From the NCBI RefSeq assembly GCF_902459585.1, contig NZ_CABPSC010000002.1, forward strand, positions 124,001 through 188,000: a DNA stretch of 64,000 nucleotides, given 5' to 3'. Of the stretch, positions 8,469-19,098 are shown in pieces. Below the pieces are notes generated by a model. The model did no database searches. It was given only the letters and a program-made list of their open reading frames with translations, and had not been told where the DNA came from. Numbering within the stretch: the stretch's first letter is position 1; every line of letters starts with the position of its first letter. The translations under genes and the position numbers were made by a program. The stretch is from Pandoraea nosoerga (GTDB lineage: Bacteria > Pseudomonadota > Gammaproteobacteria > Burkholderiales > Burkholderiaceae).

Positions 8469-9195
8469 GCTGATCGACGTTCGCGCGGGTTACGGCGGCA
8501 GCCGCGTGCTTCACGGCGTGACGATGCGCGTGGCGCCGGGCGAGATCGTGGCGCTGCTCGGCCGCAACGGCGCGGGGCGCTCCACGCTGGCACGCGCCAT
8601 CATGGGGCAACTGCCGCGCCAGGGCGAAATTCGCTGGCACGGTCGGTCGCTGAGCGCGCTCGCCCCGCACGAGATTGCGCGCCTGGGTATCGGCTACGTG
8701 CCCGAGACGCGCGACGTTTTCGGCCCGCTGACCGTCGCGCAGAATCTGCTGCTCGGGCAGCGCGGCGCAAGGGTGCCGGCGATATCGTTGCCCACGGCGC
8801 CCGCGCCGGGCGTCGGCGACACGCTCACGCTCTCGCAGGCGTTCGAGCGTTTCGAGGAGCTTGCGCCGCGTCGGGATACGCCGGCCGGTGCGCTGTCCGG
8901 CGGCGAGCAGCAATTGCTCTCGCTGTGCCGGGCCATGATGGCCGGCCCGGGGCTGCTGATCGTCGATGAACCGACCGAAGGGCTGGCGCCGCGCGTCGTC
9001 GCGCGCATTGGCCGCATCCTGACCGATTTGCGCGCCACGGGCGTGGCAATCCTGCTCATCGAACAGAAGCTCACGCTTGCGCTTGGCTGTGCGCAACGGG
9101 TCGCCGTCATGGGGCGCGGCACATTGGTGTTCGAAGGCGCGCCGCAAGCGCTGGCGGCGGCCGAGGGCATTCGCCGCGAATGGCTCGAGGTGTAG
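8461..9195 (+). CDS. livF: Branched-chain amino acid type ABC transporter ATP-binding protein, LivF family, with Arg in Walker A
   Basis: A 244-residue LivF-type ATPase with LSGGEQQLLSLCRAMMAGPGLLIVDEPTEGLAP (signature plus Walker B) and the switch region LLIEQKLTLAL. Its Walker A reads GRNGAGRST, so position 40 is arginine where ABC ATPases normally carry the phosphate-contacting lysine. Related sequences with arginine may exist in this subfamily, so this may be tolerated rather than inactivating. LivG keeps a canonical lysine, so the pair would be asymmetric. The ATG overlaps the livG stop (ATGCTTGA). The last gene of the transporter core ends 100 bases before the beta-oxidation enzyme. Confidence 0.9.
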   Translation: MLELIDVRAGYGGSRVLHGVTMRVAPGEIVALLGRNGAGRSTLARAIMGQLPRQGEIRWHGRSLSALAPHEIARLGIGYVPETRDVFGPLTVAQNLLLGQRGARVPAISLPTAPAPGVGDTLTLSQAFERFEELAPRRDTPAGALSGGEQQLLSLCRAMMAGPGLLIVDEPTEGLAPRVVARIGRILTDLRATGVAILLIEQKLTLALGCAQRVAVMGRGTLVFEGAPQALAAAEGIRREWLEV

Positions 9196-9295
9196 GGCTG
9201 CGCTAGAATCGAACGATCGTCCTGCCGCGTTCTGTACGTTCTGCACGTTCGCGGCTCCCGCAACGACGCAAACAAGTATCAGGATAGAGACAACG

Positions 9296-11392
<2,097 letters not shown>

Positions 11393-11485
11393 CGGTCGGA
11401 CGACCGTAATGAAGTCGCAACGAGGCCGTAACGATGACGAGCGGCGACGCCGATGAAGGCATGAGAACGACGTGAGGACGATGGG

Positions 11486-12091
11486 ATGAAACCGATGGAC
11501 GAGGTGCTGCTCGTGATCGACGTGCAAAACGACTTCATGCCCGGCGGCGCGTTGGCGGTGCCGCGCGGTGACGAAGTGGTGCCGGCGATCAACGCGCTCG
11601 CCAGTACGTTTGCGCACGTCGTGCTCACGCAGGACTGGCATCCTTCGGATCACGTCTCCTTCGCCGAAAACCACGCGGGACGCCAGGCGTTCGAGACGAT
11701 TCGGCTGCCATACGGCGAGCAGGTGCTCTGGCCCGCGCACTGCGTGCAGGGCACACACGGCGCGGCGCTGCATGCGGCGCTGCACGCACCGCATGCCCAG
11801 GCGGTCGTGCGCAAGGGCTATCAGGCCCACGTCGATAGTTACTCCGCGTTCGTGGAGGCGGACCGCAAGACGCCCACGGGGCTCGCCGGTTACCTACGCG
11901 ACAAGGGCGTGAGGCGCGTGCATTGCGTGGGGCTGGCGACCGATTTCTGCGTCGCCTGGAGCGCGCTCGACGCGAAGGCGGCGGGCTTCGACGTTTGCGT
12001 AATCGAACATGCGTGCCGGGCCATCGACCTCGATGGCTCGCTCGCGGCGGCATGGGCGTCGCTCGCAGCAGCAGGCGTGGCGCGCGAGTGA
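11486..12091 (+). CDS. pncA: Nicotinamidase
   Basis: A 201-residue isochorismatase-superfamily amidase that converts nicotinamide to nicotinate in NAD salvage. The catalytic triad is visible as D12 (VIDVQNDF), K110 (VVRKGYQ) and C155 (GLATDFCVAWSAL). The metal-binding QDWHPSDHVSF segment and the PAHCVQGTHGA motif distinguish nicotinamidases from other hydrolases of the superfamily. Length matches the family. Start choice is between 11486 and the methionine three codons later, and it does not affect the motifs. It may also act on pyrazinamide, as the family does. It stands alone between the beta-oxidation enzyme and a thioesterase. Confidence 0.93.
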   Translation: MKPMDEVLLVIDVQNDFMPGGALAVPRGDEVVPAINALASTFAHVVLTQDWHPSDHVSFAENHAGRQAFETIRLPYGEQVLWPAHCVQGTHGAALHAALHAPHAQAVVRKGYQAHVDSYSAFVEADRKTPTGLAGYLRDKGVRRVHCVGLATDFCVAWSALDAKAAGFDVCVIEHACRAIDLDGSLAAAWASLAAAGVARE

Positions 12092-12254
12092 CGGCGCATC
12101 GGCGCAAGAGCCGCATGCGGTGTGCGCCGACGGGCGGCAAGGCCCGTGGGTCCAATGACAATTCGGTACGCCCCCGCTAGGGGCGTGTGCCTTTGACAAA
12201 CGGCGGAATGATGAAAACGTTTTACCAGGCAGGGCACTACGGCCGGGGCGCGCA

Positions 12255-12695
12255 ATGACGGCGCTCTCGATCCGGTCGGGCTTCATCGATCACCTCGGCA
12301 TCGAACTGCTGCGCGCCGAGGGCGGCGAGTCGGAGTTGCGGCTTGCACTCGCACCGCAGCATCTCAATAGCTGGGAAGTGATGCACGGCGGCGTGACGAT
12401 GGCGTTGCTCGACGTGGCGCTGAGCACCGCCTGTCGGAGTACGGCGCCGCAGGGCACGGGCGTTGTCACGATCGAGATGAAGACGAGCTTCATGCAGCCG
12501 GGCGCGGGAGAGATGCGCGCGTTCGGGCGCCTGCTGCATCGGTCCACGACAATGGCCTATTGTGAAGGCGAGGTGCGCGATGCCGAGGGCAAGCTGGTGG
12601 CCAAGGCGATGGGCACTTTCAAGTATTTGCGTCGTCTCGCGGTGGGGCGCGACATTCGTCAGCAGCGTCGTCCCGACGATCCGCGCGGCGACTGA
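12255..12695 (+). CDS. PaaI-family hotdog-fold thioesterase
   Basis: A 146-residue hotdog protein with the PaaI/DUF4442-like signature HLNSWEVMHGGVTMALLDVALSTACRS at about residues 36-62. A later strand reads GVVTIEMKTSFMQPGAGEMRAFGRLLHRSTTMAYCEGEVRD and is followed by KAMGTFKYL. Such proteins hydrolyse aromatic or short acyl-CoA thioesters, often as a salvage or proofreading step; the substrate is not deducible. A possible -35 (TTGACA at 12193) occurs upstream, but I could not find a matching -10. The curA-like gene follows after 26 bases on the same strand, so the two may be co-transcribed. Confidence 0.85.
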   Translation: MTALSIRSGFIDHLGIELLRAEGGESELRLALAPQHLNSWEVMHGGVTMALLDVALSTACRSTAPQGTGVVTIEMKTSFMQPGAGEMRAFGRLLHRSTTMAYCEGEVRDAEGKLVAKAMGTFKYLRRLAVGRDIRQQRRPDDPRGD

Positions 12696-12721
12696 TCCGA
12701 AGCTCCCAACGGAGGAATGCC

Positions 12722-13717
12722 ATGACGATCAACCGCCAGATTCTTCTGGTCTCACGCCCCAAGGGCGAACCCACGCTCGAGAACTTCCATCTGGCGGCGC
12801 CCGAATTGCCCGAGTTGGGCGAAGGTCAGGTGCTCGTGCGCAATTTCTATCTGTCGCTCGATCCCTACATGCGCGGTCGCATGAACGACACGAAGTCTTA
12901 CGCGCCGCCTCAGCCGCTCGACACGGTAATGATCGGCGCGACCGCCGGCGAGGTGATCGAGTCGCGGCATCCGGACTGGCAGCCGGGCGACGCCGTCACG
13001 GCCATGTTCGGCTGGCAGGAGTACGGCATTTCGGACGGCTCGAATCTGCGGCGAATCGACGTGGCGCGCGTGCCAATGAGCGCCTATCTGGGCGCCGCGG
13101 GCATGCCGGGCGTCACGGCGTGGTACGGCCTGAAGCGCATCATCGCACCGAAGGCGGGCGAGACGGTGGCGGTCAGCGCGGCCTCGGGCGCCGTCGGCAG
13201 CGTGGTCGGGCAACTGGCCAAGCGCGCGGGATGCCGGGTTGTCGGCATCGCGGGCGGCGAGCACAAGTGCGCGTATGTCGTCGAGACGCTGGGCTTCGAC
13301 GCGTGCATCGACTACAAGGCGGGTCATCTCGACGAGGCGCTGCGCGACGCGGCGCCCGACGGCATCGACGGATATTTCGAGAATGTGGGCGGTGCGGTGC
13401 TCGACGCCGTCCTCATGCACCTGAACGCTCACTCGCGCATCGCGCTGTGCGGCATGATCGCCGGCTACAACGGCGATCCGATTGCGCTGAAGCACCCGGC
13501 GCTGCTCCTGACGAACCGCGTGCGCCTCGAGGGTTTCATCGTCACCGAGCATATGGATGTCTGGCCGCAGGCGCTGACGGAGTTGGCCGACGCGATCGCC
13601 GCGGGTGAGCTGCGATACCGCGAGACGATGGCGCAGGGCATCGAGAACGCGCCGGCGGCGTTCCTTGGCCTGCTCAGAGGCGAGAATTTCGGCAAGCAGA
13701 TCGTCAGGTTGGTGTGA
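12722..13717 (+). CDS. NADP-dependent oxidoreductase of the MDR/PTGR (CurA-like) family
   Basis: A 331-residue zinc-independent medium-chain dehydrogenase/reductase. The N-terminus (RQILLVSRPKGEPTLENFHL) and YLSLDPYMRGRMNDTKSYAPP are typical of the curcumin/prostaglandin reductase group (E. coli CurA, formerly YncB). The nucleotide-binding site is AASGAVGSVVGQLAKRAGCRVVGIAGGEHKC near residues 157-188. DGIDGYFENVGGAVLDAVL and GMIAGYN follow. These enzymes reduce alpha,beta-unsaturated carbonyls with NADPH. A GGAGG ribosome-binding site precedes the start. It ends 60 bases from the convergent NRDE gene. Confidence 0.9.
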   Translation: MTINRQILLVSRPKGEPTLENFHLAAPELPELGEGQVLVRNFYLSLDPYMRGRMNDTKSYAPPQPLDTVMIGATAGEVIESRHPDWQPGDAVTAMFGWQEYGISDGSNLRRIDVARVPMSAYLGAAGMPGVTAWYGLKRIIAPKAGETVAVSAASGAVGSVVGQLAKRAGCRVVGIAGGEHKCAYVVETLGFDACIDYKAGHLDEALRDAAPDGIDGYFENVGGAVLDAVLMHLNAHSRIALCGMIAGYNGDPIALKHPALLLTNRVRLEGFIVTEHMDVWPQALTELADAIAAGELRYRETMAQGIENAPAAFLGLLRGENFGKQIVRLV

Positions 13718-13777
13718 CGGGCCGCGCTCGCGTACCTGCGGCGCGCCAGGGCGCGGCGGCGCGCACCCCGGCCCGCG

Positions 13778-14656
13778 TCAGATTGGCGTGGCCTCGAAGC
13801 GATAGCGTTGCAGGTCGCGCAGTTCGTCGGGGCGCTGGCCGGGCGCGACGGTCGATTCGGTAAGCTCGATCACGCCGTTGCGGTGATACCGAAGCAACGT
13901 CGTGCACCGCGTGCCGTAAGCGGGTGAGGTGATGAACGCGGCCGAGAGTTTCTTTTCCCAGGCGGGCGGCACACCCGTCCTGGGCAGCGCATCGTCGAGC
14001 GCTTCGGTGGTGTCGCGCATGAGGCCGAGCAGCGCGAGGTCGTCGGCGTCGTGGCCGAGCGCGTCGGCCAGTGCGTCGCGTCGGCTCACCAGCTTCGGCC
14101 ATGGCGTATCGAGCAGCGCGTTCGACAGGCCATGGACGCCCGGGGCGATCGCGTGCGCCATGGGTCTCACGCACGCGGCGGCCTGCGGCGCACCGTTCGC
14201 GCGCGTGACGGGCCTCCCGGATTCCGGCAACTCGGCCAATGCCGCCCTCGCCGCCGTATCCCGATTCCCGAGCCAGAACAGCTTACCGGCGGGCAGATCT
14301 CCGGTGAGCAAATTGAATCCCGCGTATTCGTGAGCGTGCCGCTCCACACGTGTAAGATCGTCGTCGAACGGCGTGGCGTCGAGCATGGCGCAGACGAGCA
14401 GGCCGCGCGACGGTGCATCCTTCGGCGCCATCGGCGCGCGGCCGTCACGGAAGTTGGTCAGCGCGGCGAAGCGCCCGGCGCGATTGACGCCCATCCAGGT
14501 GCCGCCGCCGCGAAGGTCGCGCCCGGCGAGCACGTCGCGCCGGTCGCGCCACCAGTGCATGGGTTCGGCGGGGCGCTCGAAGAATTCGTCGCGATTGGCG
14601 AGCAGCACCAGCGGCGTGGCAGCGTCAGGCCGCCAGGAGAAAACGATCAGGCACAT
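13778..14656 (-). CDS. NRDE-family (TANGO2-like) protein
   Basis: A 292-residue protein beginning MCLIVFSWRPDAATPLVLLANRDEFFERP, which contains the NRDE motif that names the family. Further family segments are GGTWMGVNRAGRFAALTNFRD, GFNLLTGDLPAGKLFWLGNRD and the C-terminal AYGTRCTTLLRYHRNG. Bacterial members are Ntn-hydrolase-like, and the eukaryotic relative TANGO2 is implicated in heme or acyl-CoA handling; the bacterial role is not settled. The start at 14656 puts the initiator Met next to the Cys2 that would act as the nucleophile. It overlaps the end of the DUF4936 gene by ten bases, so translation is probably coupled. Confidence 0.88.
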   Translation of the reverse strand: MCLIVFSWRPDAATPLVLLANRDEFFERPAEPMHWWRDRRDVLAGRDLRGGGTWMGVNRAGRFAALTNFRDGRAPMAPKDAPSRGLLVCAMLDATPFDDDLTRVERHAHEYAGFNLLTGDLPAGKLFWLGNRDTAARAALAELPESGRPVTRANGAPQAAACVRPMAHAIAPGVHGLSNALLDTPWPKLVSRRDALADALGHDADDLALLGLMRDTTEALDDALPRTGVPPAWEKKLSAAFITSPAYGTRCTTLLRYHRNGVIELTESTVAPGQRPDELRDLQRYRFEATPI

Positions 14657-14952
14657 GGGCTCGGGGCGTCGACAAAGCACTCGATGTGAAGGCCGCCCTC
14701 GATGAGCGCCGCGAGTCCGCATTCGCGGGCCAGTTCGGGCAGCGCCGTCACGAACGCTGCGTCCACGCCGTCGTATCGCTCCATCCACGTGAGGGCGCCT
14801 GCGGCGGCATCGTTGGCCGATGCATCGGCGCGCCACTGCAGGCGCCCGCCAACGCCGAAGCGCTCGGCCACCAAGGCGAAGCACCGCGCGACGGCCTGTC
14901 GCGCGGCTGCCGCGTGGCAAGACGGGACGCGGTAGTAGACGTAACAGTCCAT
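14647..14952 (-). CDS. DUF4936 family protein
   Basis: A 101-residue protein starting MDCYVYYRVPSCHAAAARQAVARCF, with a later LTWMERYDGVDAAFVTALPELARECGLAALIEGGLHIECF. This matches the small beta-proteobacterial DUF4936 family usually found beside ygfZ. No catalytic residues are recognisable. It appears to be a compact alpha/beta protein resembling a dimeric ferredoxin-like fold, which is an inference. It lies 19 bases downstream of ygfZ and overlaps the NRDE gene, making a three-gene unit on this strand. Confidence 0.8.
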   Translation of the reverse strand: MDCYVYYRVPSCHAAAARQAVARCFALVAERFGVGGRLQWRADASANDAAAGALTWMERYDGVDAAFVTALPELARECGLAALIEGGLHIECFVDAPSPCA

Positions 14953-14971
14953 CGGCAGGCGAGCGGGCGGC

Positions 14972-16129
14972 TCAGGAGGCCGCGGCAGACGACGCGGGCG
15001 CTTGCGTCGGATCGACGATCGCGTATGGCAGCTCGGCGAACGCGAGGGCAGGGCCGTCGACCGTGCCGAGCCGCACGTCGTCGGCTTCGCGCGAGGCGAG
15101 CTTCACCTCGACCAGCGCATCGTAGCCGCCGTGCGGCGCGGGCGCCGCCTGTACGACCATGCCGCAGGGCTGGTCCGGATCGCTCGTCTCGACCAGTTCC
15201 TGGCCGGGCGTCGGCGCGCTGCCGTCGACGTGTGCGAGATGCAGACGCCGTTTGATCGTGCCGCGGTACTGGCTGCGCGCCACGACTTCCTGCCCCGGAT
15301 AGCAGCCCTTGCGGAAGCTCACGCCGCCGACGACTTCCCAGTTCACCATCTGCGGCACGAACTGCTCTTGCGTGGCAGTCGTCACGCGCGCCACGCCGCT
15401 GTGGACCTCGAGCCATGCGGCGAGCGCCGGGTCCACGACTGCGTCGGCGGCTTGCGTCAGCGCCTGCCAGACCTGCGCCACGTGCGAGACCGGCACACTC
15501 CACAGGAACCGCGAGAGCGAGCGCGCCGCGCCTGCGGCCGGCAGACGCACGAGGCTTGTCGGCGCTTCGCCGAGCACGGCGTGCGAGGCCGCCAGCGGTG
15601 CGTCGGGCAACGCGCCGAACGTGCCGGCAAGAACCGCCTCGACACCCGGGCCGCCAACCTGCAACAGGACGTGCGTGCCCGTCGCGTCGGTGAGCTTTGC
15701 CTTGGCGCGCAGCACGAACATCGACAGCCGCTTCTGAACGGCGGCTTGCACGGCGGCGTCGCAGGCGAGGTAGATCGTGCCTTCGGGCGATGCATCGCGC
15801 CACATCAGGAACGTGGCGAGCAAGCGGCCCTTGGCCGAGCAGTAGCCGGCCAGCCGGGCCTGTGCCGGCGCAAGCCGTTCGACGTCGTTGGTGAGCTGGC
15901 CGTGCAGGAAGGCGCCCGCGTCCGCGCCGTTGACGGCGATGAGACCGGTGTCGCTCGCTAGGCAGACGAAGCTGCCGCGCTGCAGCGCCTCGAACTGCAC
16001 GGCGCGCGCGCTGGCGTGGGACGAAACGTCGGAAGGGTCGGAAGGGCCGGAAGGGCCGGAAGGGCCGGAAGGATCCGAGTAGGCCGCGGCTGCCGCTTGC
16101 GGCAGAAGATCATGCCATTGGGAGGTCAT
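14972..16129 (-). CDS. ygfZ: YgfZ/GcvT-family tetrahydrofolate-dependent Fe-S cluster and tRNA-modification protein
   Basis: A 385-residue protein with the YgfZ hallmark KGCYPGQEVVARSQYRG near residue 273, containing the essential cysteine. An N-terminal GcvT-like folate-binding fold (LIAVNGADAGAFLHGQLTNDVERL) precedes it. YgfZ proteins support Fe-S enzymes such as MiaB and need a folate. The N-terminal 35 residues contain a repeat-encoded segment SDPSGPSGPSGPSDPSD from a 9-bp array, ahead of the conserved domain. The start at 16129 is the first available ATG, and the conserved domain would survive later starts. It is divergent from mltG across 187 bases. Confidence 0.9.
   Translation of the reverse strand: MTSQWHDLLPQAAAAAYSDPSGPSGPSGPSDPSDVSSHASARAVQFEALQRGSFVCLASDTGLIAVNGADAGAFLHGQLTNDVERLAPAQARLAGYCSAKGRLLATFLMWRDASPEGTIYLACDAAVQAAVQKRLSMFVLRAKAKLTDATGTHVLLQVGGPGVEAVLAGTFGALPDAPLAASHAVLGEAPTSLVRLPAAGAARSLSRFLWSVPVSHVAQVWQALTQAADAVVDPALAAWLEVHSGVARVTTATQEQFVPQMVNWEVVGGVSFRKGCYPGQEVVARSQYRGTIKRRLHLAHVDGSAPTPGQELVETSDPDQPCGMVVQAAPAPHGGYDALVEVKLASREADDVRLGTVDGPALAFAELPYAIVDPTQAPASSAAAS
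16028..16072. repeat. In-frame 9-bp tandem repeat in the YgfZ N-terminus, 5 units
   Basis: Five 9-bp units of GCCGGAAGG (the first two GTCGGAAGG) encode the Ser/Gly/Pro triplets near residues 20-34 of YgfZ. They lie before the folate-binding domain, where length change should be tolerated. Confidence 0.9.
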
Positions 16130-16167
16130 AAACGGGGGTGCCTGTCAATCTGTGAGGGTTCGGCAAG

Positions 16168-16203
16168 TCAAAGTATTATATTGGGTCTTCCGCCAGGACG
16201 TGC
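16168..16203 (-). promoter_or_regulatory. Candidate ygfZ promoter element
   Basis: On the minus strand a perfect TATAAT lies at 16180-16175, 46 bases upstream of the ygfZ start, in an AT-rich pocket of an otherwise GC-rich divergent region. No good -35 is seen at the expected spacing. The mltG promoter on the plus strand may share this pocket. Confidence 0.35.
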
Positions 16204-16316
16204 GAGCCGGCCCCGCGCGCAAAACGCGCGCGCAGGCGCGGCATTCGCTCCCGCGCCTGCGGCGGACCGAGCCCCCCGAACCCGCTGCCGCCGCCACGCG
16301 GCTTACCCTGCAATTC

Positions 16317-17312
16317 ATGTCTTTCATCAAACGCCTGTTCGTCCTGCTGATAGTCGCCGCGCTGGCGGCGGGCGGCGCCTTCTATTACTGGGCGCAAGCG
16401 CCGCTGCAACTGGACAAGCCCACGCTGGACGTCACGATCAAGCCCTACAGCTCGGTGCGCAGCGTGGCCGCGCAATTGCGCGCGGGGGGCGTGCCGGTGC
16501 ACCCGCTGCTGTTCAACCTGCTCGCTCGCGTCATGGATGTGGGCACGCGCCTCAAGTCCGGCAACTACGAGTTCGCGACCGGCATTACGCCTTACGAGGT
16601 GATGGAAAAGCTCGCGCGCGGCGACGTCAACCAGTATGTGGTGACGATCATCGAGGGCTGGACGTTCAAGAAAATGCGCAGCGAGATCGACGCCAATCCG
16701 GCGCTGCGCCACGACACCGCCGGCCTGCCGGATGCCGACGTGATGCAACTGGTGGGCGCCGATCGCGCCGAGGCCGAGGGTATGTTCTTTCCCGATACGT
16801 ACCTTTTTCCGAAAGGCACCAGCGACATTGACATCTACAAACGCGCGTATCGCCTGATGCGCAAGCGCCTGGACGAGGCATGGGCTTCGCGCGCGCCGGG
16901 CCTGCCGTACACGACGCCGTATGAAGCGCTCATCATGGCGTCGCTCGTCGAGAAAGAGACGGGGCAGGCGGCCGAGCGCGGGCAGGTCGCCGCCGTGTTC
17001 GTGAACCGCCTGCGCAAGCGCATGCTGTTGCAGACCGATCCCACGGTGATCTACGGCATGGGCGAGCTGTACACCGGGCGTCTGCGCAAGCGCGATCTGC
17101 AGACGGACACGCCGTACAACACGTACACGCGCGCCGGCTTGCCGCCCACGCCGATCGCGCTGCCGGGCGTGGCGTCGCTGGCCGCCGCGCTCAATCCGGC
17201 GCCGACCGACGCCCTGTACTTCGTGGCGCGCGGCGACGGCACGAGCCATTTCTCGACGAATCTCCAGGAGCACAATCGCGCCGTGGACAAATATCAACGA
17301 GGTGAGCAATGA
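16317..17312 (+). CDS. mltG: Endolytic murein transglycosylase
   Basis: A 331-residue MltG (YceG family) that cleaves nascent glycan strands and may set their length. A single N-terminal membrane helix ([21 protein letters not shown]) is followed by a LysM-like segment ([33 protein letters not shown]). The catalytic YceG domain has [62 protein letters not shown], and [20 protein letters not shown]. The glutamate in LVEKET is the expected catalytic residue. The start at 16317 gives a normal signal-anchor, while the longer frame adds an unrelated Arg-rich head. Its stop overlaps tmk by four bases (ATGA). Confidence 0.95.
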   Translation: MSFIKRLFVLLIVAALAAGGAFYYWAQAPLQLDKPTLDVTIKPYSSVRSVAAQLRAGGVPVHPLLFNLLARVMDVGTRLKSGNYEFATGITPYEVMEKLARGDVNQYVVTIIEGWTFKKMRSEIDANPALRHDTAGLPDADVMQLVGADRAEAEGMFFPDTYLFPKGTSDIDIYKRAYRLMRKRLDEAWASRAPGLPYTTPYEALIMASLVEKETGQAAERGQVAAVFVNRLRKRMLLQTDPTVIYGMGELYTGRLRKRDLQTDTPYNTYTRAGLPPTPIALPGVASLAAALNPAPTDALYFVARGDGTSHFSTNLQEHNRAVDKYQRGEQ

Positions 17313-17980
17313 CGTCATCCACCGGGACGCCGGCCGCAGTGCCGGGCAAGTTCGTGACCTTCGAAGGTATTGACGGCGCCGGCAAGAGCACGCACGTCAA
17401 CGCCTTCGTCGAAACGTTGCGCCAGGGGCTCGCGAGCGTGGGGCGCAGTGTCGTGGCGACGCGTGAGCCGGGCGGCACGCCGCTGGGCGAAGCGCTGCGC
17501 AAACTGGTGCTCGACGAACCGATGGACCTCGAGACGGAAGCGCTGCTGATGTTCGCCGGCCGTCGGGAGCATCTGGCCAAGGTCATCGAGCCGGCGCTCG
17601 CCCGCGGCGATTGGGTGGTGTCCGATCGCTTCACCGACGCCACCTTCGCGTACCAGGGCGGCGGCCGCGGTTTGTCGCTCGAGAAACTGGCGATTCTCGA
17701 GCGCTGGGTGCACGGCGCGCGTCAGCCGGATCTCACGATCCTGTTCGACCTCGATCCGGCCATTGCCGCCGCGCGGCTCGCGGGCGCGCGCGCGCCGGAC
17801 AAATTCGAGCGCGAGTCGGCCGCCTTCTTCACGCGGGTTCGCGAAGCGTACCTTCGTCGGGCGGAGGCTTCGGCCGGACGCTTCGTCGTGATCGACGCCG
17901 CGCAGAGCATCGACGCCATCGCGGCCGAGCTCGCCGGCGTGTACGTCCGGCTGGGACTGCCCGGGCACGGAACGCGCTGA
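17309..17980 (+). CDS. tmk: Thymidylate kinase
   Basis: A 223-residue dTMP kinase forming dTDP for DNA synthesis. Motifs are the P-loop [12 protein letters not shown] at about residues 18-29, the [19 protein letters not shown] substrate motif, [16 protein letters not shown], and the short LID region. A 14-residue N-terminal extension ([14 protein letters not shown]) precedes the core. The ATG overlaps the mltG stop, and holB follows after 49 bases. The mltG-tmk-holB-tatD order is a conserved proteobacterial block. Confidence 0.97.
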   Translation: MTSSTGTPAAVPGKFVTFEGIDGAGKSTHVNAFVETLRQGLASVGRSVVATREPGGTPLGEALRKLVLDEPMDLETEALLMFAGRREHLAKVIEPALARGDWVVSDRFTDATFAYQGGGRGLSLEKLAILERWVHGARQPDLTILFDLDPAIAAARLAGARAPDKFERESAAFFTRVREAYLRRAEASAGRFVVIDAAQSIDAIAAELAGVYVRLGLPGHGTR

Positions 17981-18029
17981 CGCGCGATAATCGCCGGTAA
18001 TCCGATACCCTTCCGGCCAAGGAGGCCCC

Positions 18030-19070
18030 ATGCTGTATCCGTGGCAGTCACAGGACTGGACACGCCTTAACGATCTTCGCGCCCAGATGCCGCACGCGTT
18101 GCTGCTGCAAGCGGTGCCCGGCATCGGCGAAATCGAGCTCGCGCGCGCACTTGCGCAGGGGCTGCTGTGCGAGTCGCCGCGCGGCGATCACCAGCCGTGC
18201 GGCACATGCGGCGCGTGCCAATGGTTTGCCAGCGGTAACCACCCGGACTTTCGCGCCGTGTGCCCGGAGGCGCTCGCCGACACGCTGCCCGGCGCCGAAG
18301 CCCGGGCCGAGGCCGAGGGCGACAAGAAGACCAAGACGCCGAGCAAGGAAATCAAGATCGAGCAGGTGCGCGAGGTGATCGACTTCGCGAGCCTCGGCTC
18401 GCACCGGCAAGGACGCCGCGTCGTGTTGCTCTTCCCGGCCGAGGCGCTCAATGTGCACGCCGCCAACGCGTTGCTCAAGACGCTCGAAGAACCGCCCGAA
18501 GGCGTGGTCTTCCTGCTGGTCACCACACAGCCCGACCGTCTGCTGCCGACGATCCTCTCGCGCTGCCGCCGCATGGTGCTCACGCGCCCGGACGCCGCCC
18601 AGGCAACCCAATGGCTGATGGGCGACGCCGGGCTCGATGCGGCGAGCGCCGCAGCCGTGCTTGCGGAGGCCGGCGGCGCGCCGCTCGCCGCCCGCGCGCT
18701 CGCCGGACCGGACGAGCGTGGTTGGCGCGACTGGCTGTTGGGACAACTCGCGCAGGGCGGGGCCATCGATGGTTTTGCCTGCGCCGAGCAACTGCACAAG
18801 GGCAATCTGCCGGGCATTCTCGACACGCTGCAACGCTGGTGCTTCGACGTTCTGGCCGAGCGCATGGCCGGCACCGCGCGGTTTTTCCCGAGCCACGCCC
18901 AGGCGCTGCAGCGCTGCGGCGAGGCGACCGACGACGTTCGCCTGCTCGGGTTCCTGCGCGAACTCGCCCAGCAGCGTCAGGTGCAGAATCATCCGCTCAA
19001 CACGCGAGTGCTGCTCGAGGCGCTGTTCCTGCAATACAAACAGTTGTTCGGCGGCCCGGCCTCACTTTGA
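18030..19070 (+). CDS. holB: DNA polymerase III delta-prime subunit
   Basis: A 346-residue clamp-loader subunit. The zinc-binding cysteines appear as CGTCGACQWF near residues 57-66, preceded by an upstream Cys. The AAA+ core continues with EIKIEQVREVIDFASLGSHRQGRRVVLLFPAEALNVHAANALLKTLEEPPEGVVFLLVTTQPDRLLPTILSRCRRM. That segment contains the sensor-like SRC motif. The P-loop position (AVPGIGEIELA) lacks the invariant lysine, as expected for the ATPase-deficient delta-prime. The C-terminal helical collar domain ends LLEALFLQYKQLF. The start has a GGAGG upstream. A charged insert EAEGDKKTKTPSK is also usual in this group. Confidence 0.95.
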   Translation: MLYPWQSQDWTRLNDLRAQMPHALLLQAVPGIGEIELARALAQGLLCESPRGDHQPCGTCGACQWFASGNHPDFRAVCPEALADTLPGAEARAEAEGDKKTKTPSKEIKIEQVREVIDFASLGSHRQGRRVVLLFPAEALNVHAANALLKTLEEPPEGVVFLLVTTQPDRLLPTILSRCRRMVLTRPDAAQATQWLMGDAGLDAASAAAVLAEAGGAPLAARALAGPDERGWRDWLLGQLAQGGAIDGFACAEQLHKGNLPGILDTLQRWCFDVLAERMAGTARFFPSHAQALQRCGEATDDVRLLGFLRELAQQRQVQNHPLNTRVLLEALFLQYKQLFGGPASL

Positions 19071-19098
19071 CGCGCGCCCCGACGACCGATCGCACATC

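Noticed and set aside
12193-12221. A TTGACA promoter before the thioesterase gene
   Set aside because: The -35 is good, but no acceptable -10 lies at 16-18 bases, so it is mentioned but not annotated as a feature.
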